A stretch of DNA of 64,000 nucleotides, taken from Diphasiastrum complanatum. Lineage: Eukaryota > Streptophyta > Lycopodiopsida > Lycopodiales > Lycopodiaceae. Shown piece after piece: positions 22,816 to 34,975 of this stretch. The stretch lies in contig CM055109.1 in NCBI GenBank assembly GCA_029204225.1, positions 28,892,361 through 28,956,360 of the forward strand, in the 5' to 3' direction. Every line of letters starts with the position of its first letter. The stretch's first letter is position 1. A model generated the notes under the pieces. The model did not search any database. It was not told the DNA's origin and worked only from the letters and a program-made list of their open reading frames with translations. Position numbers and translations under genes: made by a program.

Positions 22816-22865
<50 letters not shown>
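22805..22865 (+). repeat. (CT)n microsatellite at the 5' edge of a LINE copy
   Basis: A (CT) tract of about 60 bp immediately upstream of the LINE leader at 22866. Confidence 0.97.
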
Positions 22866-22866
<1 letters not shown>

Positions 22867-24335
22867 CTGCCTTCATCTGTCTCGATTCGCTGCCTCCATC
22901 TCCCTTGATCCGCTGCCACCCCTGCAATCCGCTATCTCCCCTTGTCCTTGAATCCGTTGCCTCCCCTGTGATCCGCTTCCTGAATCCGCTTCCTCCCATG
23001 TGATTTGCTGCCTCCCCTACGATCCACTGCCTTGAAACCACTGCCTCCCTTGTGATCCGCTGCCTCTCCTGTCCCGCTCCGCTCCATCCCCTCTCCTGTC
23101 CCGCCTGTCCTCAGTTCTGCCCTGCCCCGCTCCTGACCTGTCCCGCTCCATCCCGGCTCCTGCCCCGCTCCATCCCCTCTCGTCCTGCTCCTGTCTCGCT
23201 CCATCCCCTCTCCTGTCTCGCTCCTGCCCTTGCTACTTGTCCCTCTGCCTCCTCATCGTTGTCCCTCCAATCATTGTCCCTCTATCGTTGTTCCTCCAAT
23301 CGCTGTCCCTCTCTCTCTTCTTGCCATTATGGCTAATTGGCAATCAATGAATCAGAAGGGGAAGAAGAAAACCCCTCCCCCTTCTCCCTTTGTTTTCTCA
23401 GCCCCCCTACTATGACTCCAAACCCCTTTACGTTGCCCCCTCCCTCTCCTGCTTCCTCTCCCTCGCCCCTACCCTCCACTTCCGCAACCTCTACGTGTAC
23501 CTCTACCTCTTCTCCTATTGCCACTACCCCCTCTACTCTTTCTTCCTCCTCTCCCTCTTTCACCCCTTCATCTTCATCCCCCACATTGTCTCCGTCTCTT
23601 TCAGCTGAATTTTTATTTGGTTTCCCCCGTATCATTGATTCTCTTCATGAGGACAATGCATCCTTGGTGTTCTTGAGGTTGATGTTACTTACCTCAAGAA
23701 TGAACTGGAATCAGATGAAGAAGGAGGAGGAAGCGGCAATGCAGATTCAAAAGACAAAAACGAGATCTCAAAGCCCTCAATGTCAGGGTTAGGGCAGCTT
23801 CTTTTGTGGGTAAGGGCCTCGTGGCTGAGGCAAATGCCTTCATTCATTCCACCTTTGGTCTCAAAGAGGATGTCATATTTGCTGCTTGGGTGGGTAAGCT
23901 CCAACCCACCACAGTGTTTCTGCGATTCAAGGATGCTTTGCTTCGTCCAAAGGTTTTGCGTAAAAGAGGCTGCCTGATGGGGTCTACTATTTTTATGGAT
24001 GAAGACTTGACGCCCATTCAATGGACTGAGAGAGAAAATTATCGCAGATGCTAAGGCCAATGGTTTCCGGACTCTCTTTCGAGACGGACACCCAGTCTTG
24101 GTTAAAATTGCAGAAACTTAAAATTTCAGATTCTTCTCCCTCTCCTACGTGAGAGATGTTTTGAGATATGGCCATTTATTTCCTCTCCTGTGTGAGAGAT
24201 GAGCTTTACGTTTTACGCTTTAGTTTTAGTCTAAGTTTTCGGTTGATGGCACAGTCCCGTCTGAGTTCCATTTACTCAGTTGTACTACCTCTTCAGTCTT
24301 ATATGCCTTTTGGCATGGAAAAGACATTAATAAAG

Positions 24336-24369
<34 letters not shown>

Positions 24370-24374
24370 CTATG

Positions 24375-24375
<1 letters not shown>
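22866..24375 (+). mobile_element. LINE copy: tandem-repeat leader, ORF1 remnant, 3' tail
   Basis: The leader at 22866-23330 is built from short C/T-rich tandem words: GATCCGCTGCCTCCCCTGT type, then CCCGCTCCATCCCCTCTCC type, then TCGTTGTCCCTCCAATC type. ORF1 follows from about 23330. ORF2 is missing, and the sequence passes from the end of ORF1 (about 24120) into a 3' UTR. This ends in the conserved hairpin at 24303-24316 (ATGCC-TTTT-GGCAT), AATAAAGC and a (TTTC)n tail at 24338-24369. The order is that of a non-LTR retrotransposon copy with a large internal deletion. Confidence 0.8.
23330..24120 (+). pseudogene. LINE ORF1 protein, frameshifted
   Basis: ORF1 proteins of LINEs bind the element RNA. 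The N-terminal part (MANWQSMNQKGKKK, then Ser/Pro/Thr-rich to about 23600) resembles the start of the minus-strand copy at 21434. After a frameshift a mixed-charge segment follows, then from about 23785 an RRM-like region with ALNVRVRAASFVGKGLV and PTTVFLRFKDALLRPKVLRK. The end has the L1-like C-terminal motif FMDEDLTPIQW and, in another frame, FRTLFRDGHPVLVK. At least two frameshifts inactivate it. Confidence 0.72.

Positions 24376-24419
<44 letters not shown>
24376..24419 (+). repeat. (CT)n microsatellite between two LINE copies
   Basis: A (CT) tract of about 44 bp. It separates the (TTTC)n tail of the left LINE copy from the leader of the next. Confidence 0.97.
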
Positions 24420-24422
<3 letters not shown>

Positions 24423-25600
24423 GGAAGTCAATGGAAGTCTGAATGGCTCCAGTGAACTGTCCCATTCCACATTGTCCCAGCGATGGCTCTTCCTAGCTAC
24501 TCCAGCGATGGCTCCATAGTTGCCTTATGCTCCAGCGATCCTGCCCCACCAGCGATCCTTGGATCTACTTCCATGCTCTACTACTTGCCCCTACACCTGA
24601 GCGGATCTTCAACTCTCTCTGAGCGGAAGTATGAGCGGAAGCCAATTTCATCCAAACACAATAACAAAAACAAATCTACCAAACCTAGATCTGTACGCCC
24701 TCCTTGGTTTGGTGATGAGTGTCATTCTCGCCATCACCTTGTCACACATGCACGCATGCACACTCCTCTTCTCTTACATTGTACACACCATCTCTATACC
24801 CGCTTACTACGTTGTAAGAAGCGGCCCTATGATGAACTAGAAGAAAGACGCCTTATTGGGCTTCTCTACAGTTCTACCATAGGTGCATTTTGGCTTGAGT
24901 TCATTCCTCGTGCTCCACCTCCACTCCTTGATACCCTGCGCAACTGGACTGATTATGCCACCGCCTTATATAATGTTCATACTGACACACCCATTTCCAT
25001 CTCTCCTAGATATTCCGACTTCACCTTCTTCACTGTTGATATGGTTCGTAACGCCATCAAGAAACTAAGCACATGTAAGTCAGAGATATTGATGACTTTG
25101 AATCTGAGTTATTGATCCATGCAGCTGATTTGTTGTCACCCCTCTTAGCCACCTTACTCAATCAGGCTATTGTCTTTGGTTCCCTCTTCTTGGTGCACTA
25201 ACATCATTCATCCCATACACAAAATAGTGATCTCATGAATCCTAGTAACTACTAACTACCGGACTTTATGATTGGGCACGTTATTGCGAAGTTGTATGGC
25301 ACTATTCTTTAGTCACCTGTGAGTACAGAAGCAAATACTAGGAGATTGCATGTTGTGGGTCAAGCTTGGTTTAGAGCCCATTACTCCACTATAGATCATA
25401 TCCTCACCCTCAGAGCCATCATTGAGGAAGCTCGACACGGGAGAGAGCGACTTTACTGTTATTTCATTGACTTCAGGAAAGCCTTTAACTTTGTCCCACG
25501 CTCTCTACTTATCCAACGGATATGAGACCTTGGTTTCTCTGGTGACACAGTTCTAGCAGTGATGGCTCTTTAGGAGAGAGTACAATATCCTGATTACTCT
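24420..25600 (+). mobile_element. LINE copy: ORF2 linker and partial reverse transcriptase
   Basis: After a leader with repeated CCAGCGATGGCTC-type words, the 24483-25115 frame enters the region between endonuclease and RT (RPPWFGDECHSRHHLVTH, then FTVDMVRNAIKKLSTCKS). RT continues through stops and frameshifts: ELLIHAADLLSPLLATLLNQ, then RAIIEEARHGRERLYCYFID at 25420 with the motif FRKAF. The copy is lost at about 25600, before the catalytic YxDD region. The endonuclease is absent, so this is a doubly truncated remnant. Confidence 0.78.
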
Positions 25601-28154
25601 TATAGCCGTTGATGGAGGATCTTTATTGTAATGGTCATGGGGAGGGGTTCAGTGGAGCCCTTTATAGGATAGCTCATCTTGTTTCACGTTAAAATTGTTT
25701 TCAGGGGGTGTCGTTAAATTACATGAGATCAAATCTCGTCTATAGAGACACGTAACCTAGGATCTTAGGATTAATCTGCTCCAAAGGGTGCTCAAAACTT
25801 CAAATTAATACTATTGGGAAGAGGATACACAAAAGAAAATTTTCATTGAGTATTATGGGACACACTAGATGACCTATTAGCAGGACTACCTCCTAGTTGT
25901 GCTAATTCGGATTGCCATGTAAGTTCCCTCTTATTTGGCATTGAATGAACTAATTATTGCGTGTAGCAAATATAGAGCTCTTACATACATATAGATTTTC
26001 GATTAAGTGATTTTATTTGTGGTGCACTTTTTGCTAAAAAGAACGATGAAAGCGTATATAGATTATCAAGCACATAACAAGTAGACCTACATGAATCCTC
26101 CTCCACCTAAAATTGAAGATTGATTTAATGAATTTAAGGGTTATAAATATTGCACAATATGGATTGTAGTGGTTATAATTAAATCATTTACAAGAATTGC
26201 AACTAGGATAACCCAACATGTGTGAGTAAAGGAAAGGAAAACTTCAATAGATTTCTGGCTGTCGGATTTCTGGCTCTCACCTTCTGTGTTTGCAAGATTT
26301 TTAGTCTCCTTCGCCGCACAAGGACACCCCCTGGCACATTTGGGACTACAAAACAAGCGTTTTAAACAAGCATTTTCGCCCTTAAAGACTGGCATTTCGG
26401 AGCATTTCTCCCTCATATAGGAAACATTTTCACTTATAGAGCCATAGGTCATAGAATAATGATCATAGAAATAGGGTGTCAACTCCTTGAGTAAGCCATA
26501 TCTATTAGGTCTCCATAGGTAATGAGAACTATTGGAGTCTATGTTTTTGAAAAGGTGAATTGTGCAAGCACCCCAAAAAAATGGACATGATTTATGTTGG
26601 CTTTTATATGTGCAATTGACAAACTTTCAATGGGATGTGGGACCAAAACAATAGGAAAAAGAAGGCTATAATAAGATGCAAAATAATGTATTTAAAAAGT
26701 TCTTATTGTAGGAGGAACCATGATGTAAAAGTTTCTTGAAGAGTGCAAAGCACAAAGAAAATGGCTCTCAAAACTAGTGAAAATTAGAAAACTTTTCCTT
26801 CGTTTCATTTAAAATGTAGGAGAAGCACCCTACTTATCAAATACAACATGACAAAGACTAAGTTCCGGAACTTAAAAATTGGAAAACATAGTAATTCAAA
26901 TTTTTAGTGAAAGATCTAAATGAAGAGATGTACAGTGTAATAGAAGTTTCTTACTACAAGAAACATAATGAGTATCAAAATCCCCTAAAAATCTAGAGAT
27001 ATGGAATTTGTAGTGCTCCACTATTTGGAACTTGATTTCAACAAATTTTGATACGATGTCAAATCATTTGATAAGAAATATCCAAAGATCCACTTAGACT
27101 TAAAGTGTGACCGTTTCGAAGGAGATTGGAAGTAAAACAAATTGAGAATCGTACTATCGTCTTGAAAAGCAATTATATAATTCAAAGGTGTTCTATTGTT
27201 GTGAACTTGGATATAAAGACTAGAATTTTTAGCTAGTTAAAAAAGTGCTAGAATACGAAGTGGAGCCAAACATGACAATACAAACAATAAGAGAAACAAA
27301 GTATAAATCTAACCAGAAGGATTTGTTGAAACTAAGCTTATTTTATGGAGTAGTTGATTATTACCTTAAGCTGAGTTGATCTAAGCTAGGGCTCACTTTA
27401 TAGTCAATGGAGCAAGCTAGAATGAGGCCTTTGGTCTATTTATATTGTTTGAGGCCTTTGGGCCTACAAGCTAGGGCTCGAGGCCCAATAGTAACTATAT
27501 AACTGGTAACATATTATAATAAATTCCAAATGGTAAATGTCAAACCCGAGTTTCAAAGGTGTTTGTCCTATTGACAAGTATGGAACCATCATCTATGGAC
27601 TTTTCATATTGGGCCTAAGAATGTATATGTACATGTATGGGTAATATCCACTCATGCTGATTTTTAATCTGAAATATAGAATGACAATTAAGGACTTTTT
27701 AGAGGTAAAGATTAATTGACCGGTTGCTATTTTTGGTATTTTTTGAAGATTTAGTATTGATTCATACATATGCCATCTTCATATATATAAAACTAAAAAT
27801 GTTTTCTAAGGACCTCAGAGTGTTAGCCCTGCGTTAAATGCAATTTTTCGTCCCTAATGAATTAGAGCTGAATACGACCTATCAACATCCATAACAAGAT
27901 CCTGCTTATTTTCATGAGCTCAATATGGAGGATGACATTTTAGATTGGTCTTCATAGTACGATCTATTGATCATTGCATAGCACAATTGTACGAAATTAA
28001 GAGATCTGGTGAAGGACAAGCTCCAACTTTCTTGAATGGCATCTATGTTGGCCACAAGTTCACATTTCCATCCCTCTTTTAACAAACAAAATTTACCATC
28101 TACCTCCTGGAAAATTGAGAAGGTTCAAAACTCCTATAGGTGCTATGGTGGAAG

Positions 28155-28196
<42 letters not shown>

Positions 28197-28596
28197 AGAA
28201 AGCTTATTATGTTTGCACCATAGTTTCTAGCCGTACAGGATGATCTCATTCCAAATGGTGTACAGTACACATTGCATATGAAATGGTGGAAGAATTATGA
28301 TGTTGTGTGTTTCATTTAAATCTTTTAATGTAAAATATGGAAGAAAATAGTATGTACACGGAACATGGAACCCTTAGAATGTAAGGAACTTCTAACATTT
28401 CACATGTACTAGTTCTTCTTTTGGGAACTTTGGGGTGGCGTGGATGTAGCTAGACTAATGTAAAGATTTTTTGAATGGTCTTCTTCATTGTAGCTCTTTT
28501 GGACTTTATTATTGAGCAATCAATAAAGTTAATTCCATTAACCTAAAATCATATTGTCATGTAAAATTATATATGTGTTTGGTTCTCTATGTTCAG
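25601..28596. other. ZW10 intron 1, remainder: no gene recognised
   Basis: AT-rich intron sequence. A 113-codon minus frame at 26482-26141 with a Cys cluster (CSPKCARGCPCAAK) matches nothing I recognise and is probably chance. At about 27340-27560 GAGGCC/GGGCCT words give an LTR-like look without a definable border. A (TA)n tract lies at 28157-28194. Confidence 0.45.
28157..28194 (+). repeat. (TA)n microsatellite
   Basis: An uninterrupted AT alternation of 38 bp. Confidence 0.97.
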
Positions 28597-28743
28597 TTCA
28601 GGAGCATTTTGGACAATCTATTTTTCCGAGCTATCAGATTTGATGAGGTTGAAAGAGAACTCTTTGTGACTTCTGCAATCACCTTCGAAGCCTTCCCTTC
28701 TGACCATGGAGTTCAACGAACAACAATTTTTCAAGCAATGGAT
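28597..28743 (+). CDS. ZW10: ZW10 exon 2 (residues 270-318)
   Basis: Acceptor TATGTTCAG at 28588-28596, donor GTTAGT at 28744, 49 codons, phase 0 on both sides. It encodes FRSILDNLFFRAIRFDEVER followed by ELFV and ends HGVQRTTIFQAMD. In plant ZW10 proteins this corresponds to the helical segment ending in an EAMEVVG-like motif, whose second half is in the next exon. It joins exon 1 directly (FLWIGTFSQ to FRSILDNLF) without a gap in the family alignment as I remember it. Confidence 0.82.
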
Positions 28744-28953
28744 GTTAGTAAGCTCAATTACTCCTCTGTCTTACTCTTAAGCCTACACTGTTCAACTGTA
28801 CTGTTGTAAATGGATATATTCTTTATGATTATATTGTTCTTATGTAACTGCTTAACATTGCTTATATTTGATTGAAGCAAAGGCCTCAATGCTTGGACTT
28901 CTGTGTGTTAAAAACCATTGAGCCAAAATGGCTCTATGAACTTGTCAATCTAT

Positions 28954-29279
28954 CAAGGATGAGGGTCCGGGCCGGAATGGCCGCGTCCGGCGTCCGGACC
29001 CGGACGCGTCCGACTTCCGGTCGCGTCCGACCCCCGGTTGCGGGGTCGGACGCGTCCAATTTTTTTTTTAACTAAAAAACCCTAAAAAAAATCAAAAAAA
29101 AAAAAAAAAAAAAAACGGACGTGTCCGTACCGCCGTACGCACCCGTGGCATCATTTTTTATTTTTTTTGAATTTTTTTTTAGTCTATTTTATATTTTAAA
29201 AATTAAAAAAAAAAAACAAAAAAACCGGATGCATCCAGGGACGCGGACACGAGTCCGCGTCCACCATCCGCTTCCTTAG
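28954..29279 (+). mobile_element. hAT-like MITE, 326 bp, with 8-bp target duplication
   Basis: A 326-bp insertion flanked by a perfect 8-bp duplication CAATCTAT (28946-28953 and 29280-29287), the duplication length typical of hAT transposons. The ends are imperfect inverted repeats (left CAAGGATGAGGG; right, reversed, CTAAGGAAGCGG). Both ends are GC-rich, with many copies of CGGAC/GTCCG and CGCGTCCG, around an A/T-homopolymer core. No transposase is encoded, so it is non-autonomous. It sits in ZW10 intron 2. Confidence 0.85.
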
Positions 29280-29289
29280 CAATCTATAT

Positions 29290-31780
29290 ATCATACTCAC
29301 AATAAGTGTTCCGGAATGTGTTTAAGGTGTTTTTGAATTTAGGGTTAGGGTTTTCAAGAACACAATTTTTATCTTTATTTTTGCTTTTCTTAATCTTCTT
29401 ACTTTTCCTTCAATTTTTTTACTTCTCCTTTAACTTTTTTTACTTTTCCTTGAATTCTTTTTGGGGAACTCTCAAAAAATGAGCTAACAATAAGAGCAGA
29501 CAAAGGTTGCTATGTGGACCTGCTAGAATTGTTTAGAATATTATCCTAAATTTTGCATTAGTAGCTCTTATGATGCTTTTCATTAAGCAATTGGACCAAG
29601 TAAATTTTCAAGTAAATTTGGGATGCGGTTGGCATATATACCTATTCAACAAATAACAACTTCAATTTCAAACAAACATGAGGTGATACAAGTATGCCAA
29701 AAGGCAATTAAATCTACAATTTTTTCACTTGGAGTTCAATTGAGACAATAATAGGGATTTATGGGAGATCAATCCAATCCATTGTCAAAATTGATTCATA
29801 GTGGTTTTACATGGATTTATTATAGGGGCTCCTCTAAAGTCTTTTGGAGAAGACAATCTCTTTCATGACAATAAGAGAATGTGCATCTCAACTCACACTC
29901 TAAAAAGTAAATTTTTTTTCATAGAAAACTGATTTTCGTAATTCTGCAATCTCTCACAATATCCTAGTAATCCAGTATGCTCATTGCATATCCATGTAAC
30001 TAGATGAGTTATTGAAGAGAATGTGGGATGTGTCAAAGTGCTGACATGGTCTATGACACATGATAATATATGAAATGCCAGACGTCCATTGGTCAATGTA
30101 AGGGCCTTGAATTTCATATAAAGTATGGCCATCATGGACTTAACTATCATTGCAAGAGTTAGTCTAGACGTGATCAGAAGCTACCTATCAAATTGCCTTG
30201 GTGGTCAAGCTAATCACTATACTAGAATCTAGTACTTGGATGATCATTGTTGGAGTTCCAACCTTGAGGGGTGGAGAAAGAGAGAGGCTGACAAGGTTTG
30301 ACTAAAATGGCAAGTAGTTACTTAAACAATAGGCTAAATTAGGGAGGAGCTAGCATTGGAGAGAAGAGCTCATGCAAAGTGGCTTGTAACAAGGTTTATG
30401 AAAACCTCAAGTTTTGTGCCATTTGATGTACTTTAGCTTTCAACCTAGATGATTTTATGACCTTATGTGCTCTCTTAAATAGTTGGAATAGGTTGAGTGT
30501 AGAGGAAGTGTACTCCGCTTCATATATTAAATTTCTTTCAAAATTATGTGTAGAAACCTTACTTGACTCAACAATCTAATGTGTTAAAAATTTTCTCTTT
30601 GAGAATGCATATGGTGGCAAGGGTTATTTTACTAGACTTGGTAAAAATAAGGGGTTTCTTCCACTTATGAACTAATAATGGTAGGTTGTTATTGACAATG
30701 GTTAAACTCAGAGGCTTGCATGATCTCAAGAGATTGTGATATTTGGGAAATCTACTTCCATGCTACTTGGCACTCACATATCATGCAACAACTTGACAAA
30801 TGAGTCTGGATGAAATATACAATGAATACAAAGTTATTGAAGTACATAAGTACAATATTTTGAGATTCCCCATGCTACTTGGCACTCACATATCATGCAA
30901 CAACTTGACAAATGAGTCTGGATGAAATATACAATGAATACGTTAATATACAATGAAATATGGAGTATGTTAATCTCTACGAGGAGACATAAACCATGAA
31001 ATTTGGAGATGATGAAGAACCCCAAAAATGCAAAGGAGTTGCTTAAGCTCCTAAACTCAAATGTTAAACTCCCAAAAAGTTTTAATAATAATGACTAGGG
31101 CATGGAGGCTCCAGTCATCACGAAGGCTAGCTCCTCAAAGTGTACTCATGGATAAGATGATGTGTCAAGGCCACTTGGGCCTACTTGCACTTACTAGCTA
31201 TAGCCACAAAGAGGTGGCTTGCAGAGTCTTTATAGTATACATTCCCATTTTATTTGTACAACTTACAATAGATGAGTTTACTGGACCATTAGGGATGAGA
31301 AAGGTATTAATATATCTCAAAACCCCCCTAATGGCTGTTTAGTTTGACTAGACAACTAACAATTGCCAAATCTTCCACACACATCATTACCGAGCTCGTT
31401 ACTTTGGTCTCGACCGACGTATAGCTCCATTCTCGACTGAGGCTTCACGCTTCTTCCCTAGCCGAGCTCCACGACTCTCGTCTAGACCGGAGGACACCTT
31501 GTTTCATTCATCTATTGAAACTACATATCAAGAGGCTAATTAAAAACATGTAGTTTGGTCACTAGTGCGATAGTGTTCAAATTGTAGGTCTCCACTATGC
31601 ATTCTCTCCCATATAAAGAGCTTGTCCATCTCAATATGCTTTGTTCTTGCTTGATACATTTGATTCTTTACGAGTTGAATACAACTTTGGCTATTGCAAT
31701 ACAAAACAATAGGACCCGCCCGAGTGATTTGCGCATAATAAAATAGTCACCTCAACTATATATCCTCTTTTTTGCCCTAT
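29290..31780. other. ZW10 intron 2, left part: no gene recognised
   Basis: AT-rich sequence. It contains the local duplication listed separately at 30755-30942. A stretch at 31380-31500 has words like CTCGACCGACG and CTAGACCGGAGGACAC, similar in flavour to the reversed 25-bp gypsy leader repeat. No coding region is seen. Confidence 0.4.
30755..30942 (+). repeat. Local duplication of about 74 bp
   Basis: CCATGCTACTTGGCACTCAC through ATATACAATGAATAC occurs at 30755-30828 and again at 30869-30942, nearly identical, with a 40-bp spacer. The high identity suggests a recent event. Confidence 0.88.
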
Positions 31781-31789
31781 ATTTAGCCT

Positions 31790-32490
31790 CTTTGGATGAT
31801 GATTCAATTGTGGGCTACATCTTGATGCACCAAGAAATAGCTCTAGAACATAGGGTAAATGTATCATCCATGTCACTAGCCCAATCAAAATCTATGCAGG
31901 GGAAGATAAATCCCATCAAAAGCCATGATATTTGGGAGGTAGTTGATGTTTTTGAAATTAAAGATGCCATTCGAAATAAATGGGTGTTTAAAACCAGATA
32001 TTGTGTAGACGGAACCCTAGTGAAACACAAAGCAAGACTTGTTGTGAAAGGGCATACATTGGTGAGGAGTCCATCGCTCCCGTAGCTAAGTGGGATTTGC
32101 TTTGCATGATCATCACATAAGGGGCTATGTTCGAATGGAATCTACATCAGTTGGATGTGAAATCGGTGTTCCTTAATGGGGAACTTGACGAGGAAGTTTA
32201 TATGCAACAACCACTTGGGTTCGTTGTACAAGGCAAGGAGAATAAAGTGTACAAATTGAAGACAGTGATTTATGGGTTGAAACAAGCACAACGTGTCTCG
32301 TATAGCCACTTTGATAGTTCCCTCTTGTCTAGAGGTTTACACACTTCCTCTAATTCTAATCTTTACTAGTTTTGTCATGACTCTATCATCACTCTAGTAG
32401 TATTGTATGTGGACAATCTCATAGACAATGATGAAGAGCTCATCGAAGCAATCAAGAAAGATTTGTCAACTAGCATGACTACTTAAATCG
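31790..32490 (+). pseudogene. Ty1/copia RT remnant
   Basis: Across stops and frame changes the segment gives the start of copia RT: INPIKSHDIWEVVDVFE, NKWVFKTRYCVDGTLVKHKA, then from 32127 [50 protein letters not shown], and finally LYVDNL at about 32405, where functional copies have YVDDL. The integrase and RNase H are absent. It lies in the sense direction in ZW10 intron 2. Confidence 0.78.
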
Positions 32491-32999
32491 CAGTACAGAA
32501 GCATTTAGCTTATCAAACAATCATCTTCATTTTTGAGGATAAAAATGTTTAATTTGTAAGCTTTGTTGGGTCCAAAAAAAATTATTAGCTTCAAGAAGAT
32601 GGTGATTCTCTCTTTAAACCCTTCAAAGTGTTTTAAATAAGGATAACAAGCCAAAAAGAGCATAAAGAGGGCTTAACAAGGGCTAGTAGTGTCTAACTAG
32701 ACTTCAAGATAGTTATGTTTAGTTAAGACATGGGCCTTTTCTATAAGTAGGCATTGGAACAATTTTGGGAATCTTTTGGCTCATTCGCAATCGAGAGAAC
32801 TTGGAGCTCTATTTTCCTCCTTGTGAACCTTGGGATTTAATCTTGCTAGGTCTCATGTGCCCCGTCACGTGAATCCATGTACTTCACACCCTACACCCTT
32901 AATTATGGAATCCATCTTCTTTTGTTCTGTATTTTGGTATGAGCTTTCTGGTAACTAATGGTTATTTGCTTTTCTTTTGTTCTTTTCAACATAGATGTT

Positions 33000-33730
33000 G
33001 CTTGGCTTTGATTTTGAGGTTTGGAACATGACATATCATGACAAAAGTGCAATTTTTTTTAATGCAAATCCTCGCAAGTTGGAATGAAAAACTTGCCATT
33101 CCTTTTAACAAAACCATTTTCAATGGTTTACTTAAGATATTTGCAGGCAAAGGGAGTAGAGCTCTCATGCTGCATGGCCATGAGTCACTTCAAGCTCCAC
33201 TTTCTTATACTGAGGATCCTCTAGTTGAGTCTTCTTAATCTCAACTAATAGCTCATTCTCAATGACCACAAATGACATTTGATACATTATTCGAGACAAT
33301 GCATCAACCATTCATTTTTGCTCCCTTCTTATACCGAATTTTCATTGAAATTCTCCAGACTGGTTCTCCTGGTTTTTATGCTGTTGGGTTTGCCTTTGAA
33401 ACATCCTTGCCTTGGATTGATGATAATGATGCTGCTGCCCCTCACACGCGCCCCTCACCATCTGTGCAGAAAGTGTGGTAAGTAGTGGCCAGTTGCCTTG
33501 GTCAATTTGACTTTTCCTGCACGAAATCCTGTTGAGGAAGAGAGTCTTGCTATACCTACAAATATGAATGTCCTGTTTGTCCCATTTATTCCAGGTCATC
33601 ATCAACAGGTAGGTGATCAGTATAGGCGGCATAGTCCAGGATCTATATCAATATTATATAGGTGCTGTAGAGTCAACAGAGTCTCTGGAAAAAGTTATGG
33701 AGATAGTTACGGACAGGGATAGCTCGATTA
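33000..33730 (+). other. Unrecognised exon-like stretches
   Basis: Short open segments at 33038-33235, 33272-33481 and 33498-33722 have rather protein-like composition (MHQPFIFAPFLYRIFIEILQ, then GFYAVGFAFETSLPWIDD; NMNVLFVPFIPGHHQQ). They are not in one frame and match no family I recognise. They may be remains of an unknown transposable element or a captured gene. They do not fit ZW10. Confidence 0.25.
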
Positions 33731-34590
33731 AAATGTAGGGGTCACTGTTTTCTGCTCACCTGCCACTACCTGGGCAAATGAAATACTGGAAACTCCAGCC
33801 CCTGTTGTTTGGCGTTTTTCTTCTATTCAGAGGATCCCTCCTGCGTTGCCTCAAAGCATCAATTGGTTTAAATGATGAATAGATGACCATGTGCTGCCCC
33901 TGTTGACCAGGCGAGTTTTTGACGTGGCTTTGAATTATAAACCATCTCCTACTGTAGAGTCTTCACTCCAAAAGAGCCTGTAATAAGCATCCCCTTGCTG
34001 GGCATAAATGATTTGTTGATGGTAGAATATCTGTTCAGTAGTAATTTACATGAAGGATTTCTATTGATTTTTTTGTGATGTAGCTGTTTTTTGGGTTTCT
34101 ATGCTAAAGAACAACGTATTGCATGCCTGCTTCCACATTCACTCCCTTTTTGAAGTCACTGCTCGTGTCAATTTCTAAAGGTGCCGTATTTTTTGAATTG
34201 GGATGGAAGTGCATTTGTTTGTAGATCTTTTTGATTAGAAATGGGATTTATGTAATGAAAGACAAGGCTTCAAGGAAGGTATATGGGCTTAGGGCTTATA
34301 ACATTCATCATTACCTGGGAATCAAAGATGCAATTTTGTTTAACCATTGACAAAATTTGGATATCACGAGCCTTGTTTTCAAGCCAAAACTCAATGTTCA
34401 TAAATGTCATGTCTGATGCATTAAATTCCAGACCATGGGACACCTTTTCCCCACAACCTGGTCCTTATCTAGAAATCAAAAGAGGCTTAAACTGTCTGCA
34501 CACCTGACACATGTTCATGGACAAAAGGACTGCAAATGATGGGTTCGATGCCTTCAACTGTTGGCAATGTCATGTAACTGTTTGTCACTG

Positions 34591-34695
34591 AACGGGGTTG
34601 GCTCAGTTAGTTAAGTTGGCATCCAAAGTTTCTTTGGTTTCAAGTTCGAGCCTCCCCTTTAAAACCAAGAAGCACATACTGTTTATCATCATTGA
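34591..34695 (+). mobile_element. tRNA-headed SINE-like element
   Basis: The sequence has a tRNA-type internal promoter layout: an A-box-like GGTTGGCTCAGTTAGTTAAG at about 34596-34615 and a B-box-like AAGTTCGAGCCTCC about 35 bp later (34642). Such a head is typical of plant SINEs. The body after 34655 is short and no clear tail is seen. It ends about 105 bp before ZW10 exon 3. A degenerate tRNA pseudogene is the alternative. Confidence 0.6.
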
Positions 34696-34801
34696 TGGTT
34701 AGTAATTGTCGGAGCTTTTTTTTACAATTGGTTCTTGCGAGCGGTGTAACTTGCTGGTTTCTCATAATTTACAAATCATAATGCTTTTTAATTTCTTGCA
34801 G

Positions 34802-34975
34802 AGTCTTGGTTTTTTGGAAACAAGGTTGTCAAAGGTGGCAGATATGTTCTTCAAAACAATTATTTTCCCGATCTTAGAAGACTGTCTTGCAGTGACCATA
34901 GTTGAAGAATCACCCCTTGACGCGCATGGGAGAAAAGTAGCTGTATTAAGATTGTCCTCCAGCAATGTGCTTCAG
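34802..34975 (+). CDS. ZW10: ZW10 exon 3 (residues 319-376)
   Basis: Acceptor TTTCTTGCAG at 34792-34801, donor GTGTTG at 34976, 58 codons, phase 0 on both sides. It encodes SLGFLETRLSKVADMFFKTI followed by IFPILEDCLAVTIVEES. The LETRLSKVAD segment corresponds to the conserved LDYGLAKVAD-type helix of plant ZW10, and it completes the motif begun at the end of exon 2. The donor GTGTTG is weak but agrees with the phase pattern of the other exons. Confidence 0.85.

Noticed and set aside
23052-23336. Cys/Pro-rich 94-codon frame in the LINE leader
   Set aside because: It translates the C/T-rich tandem words of the leader; composition explains it.
26141-26482. 113-codon minus frame with Cys cluster and hydrophobic end
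   Set aside because: No known domain, no supporting context, AT-rich intron; probably chance.
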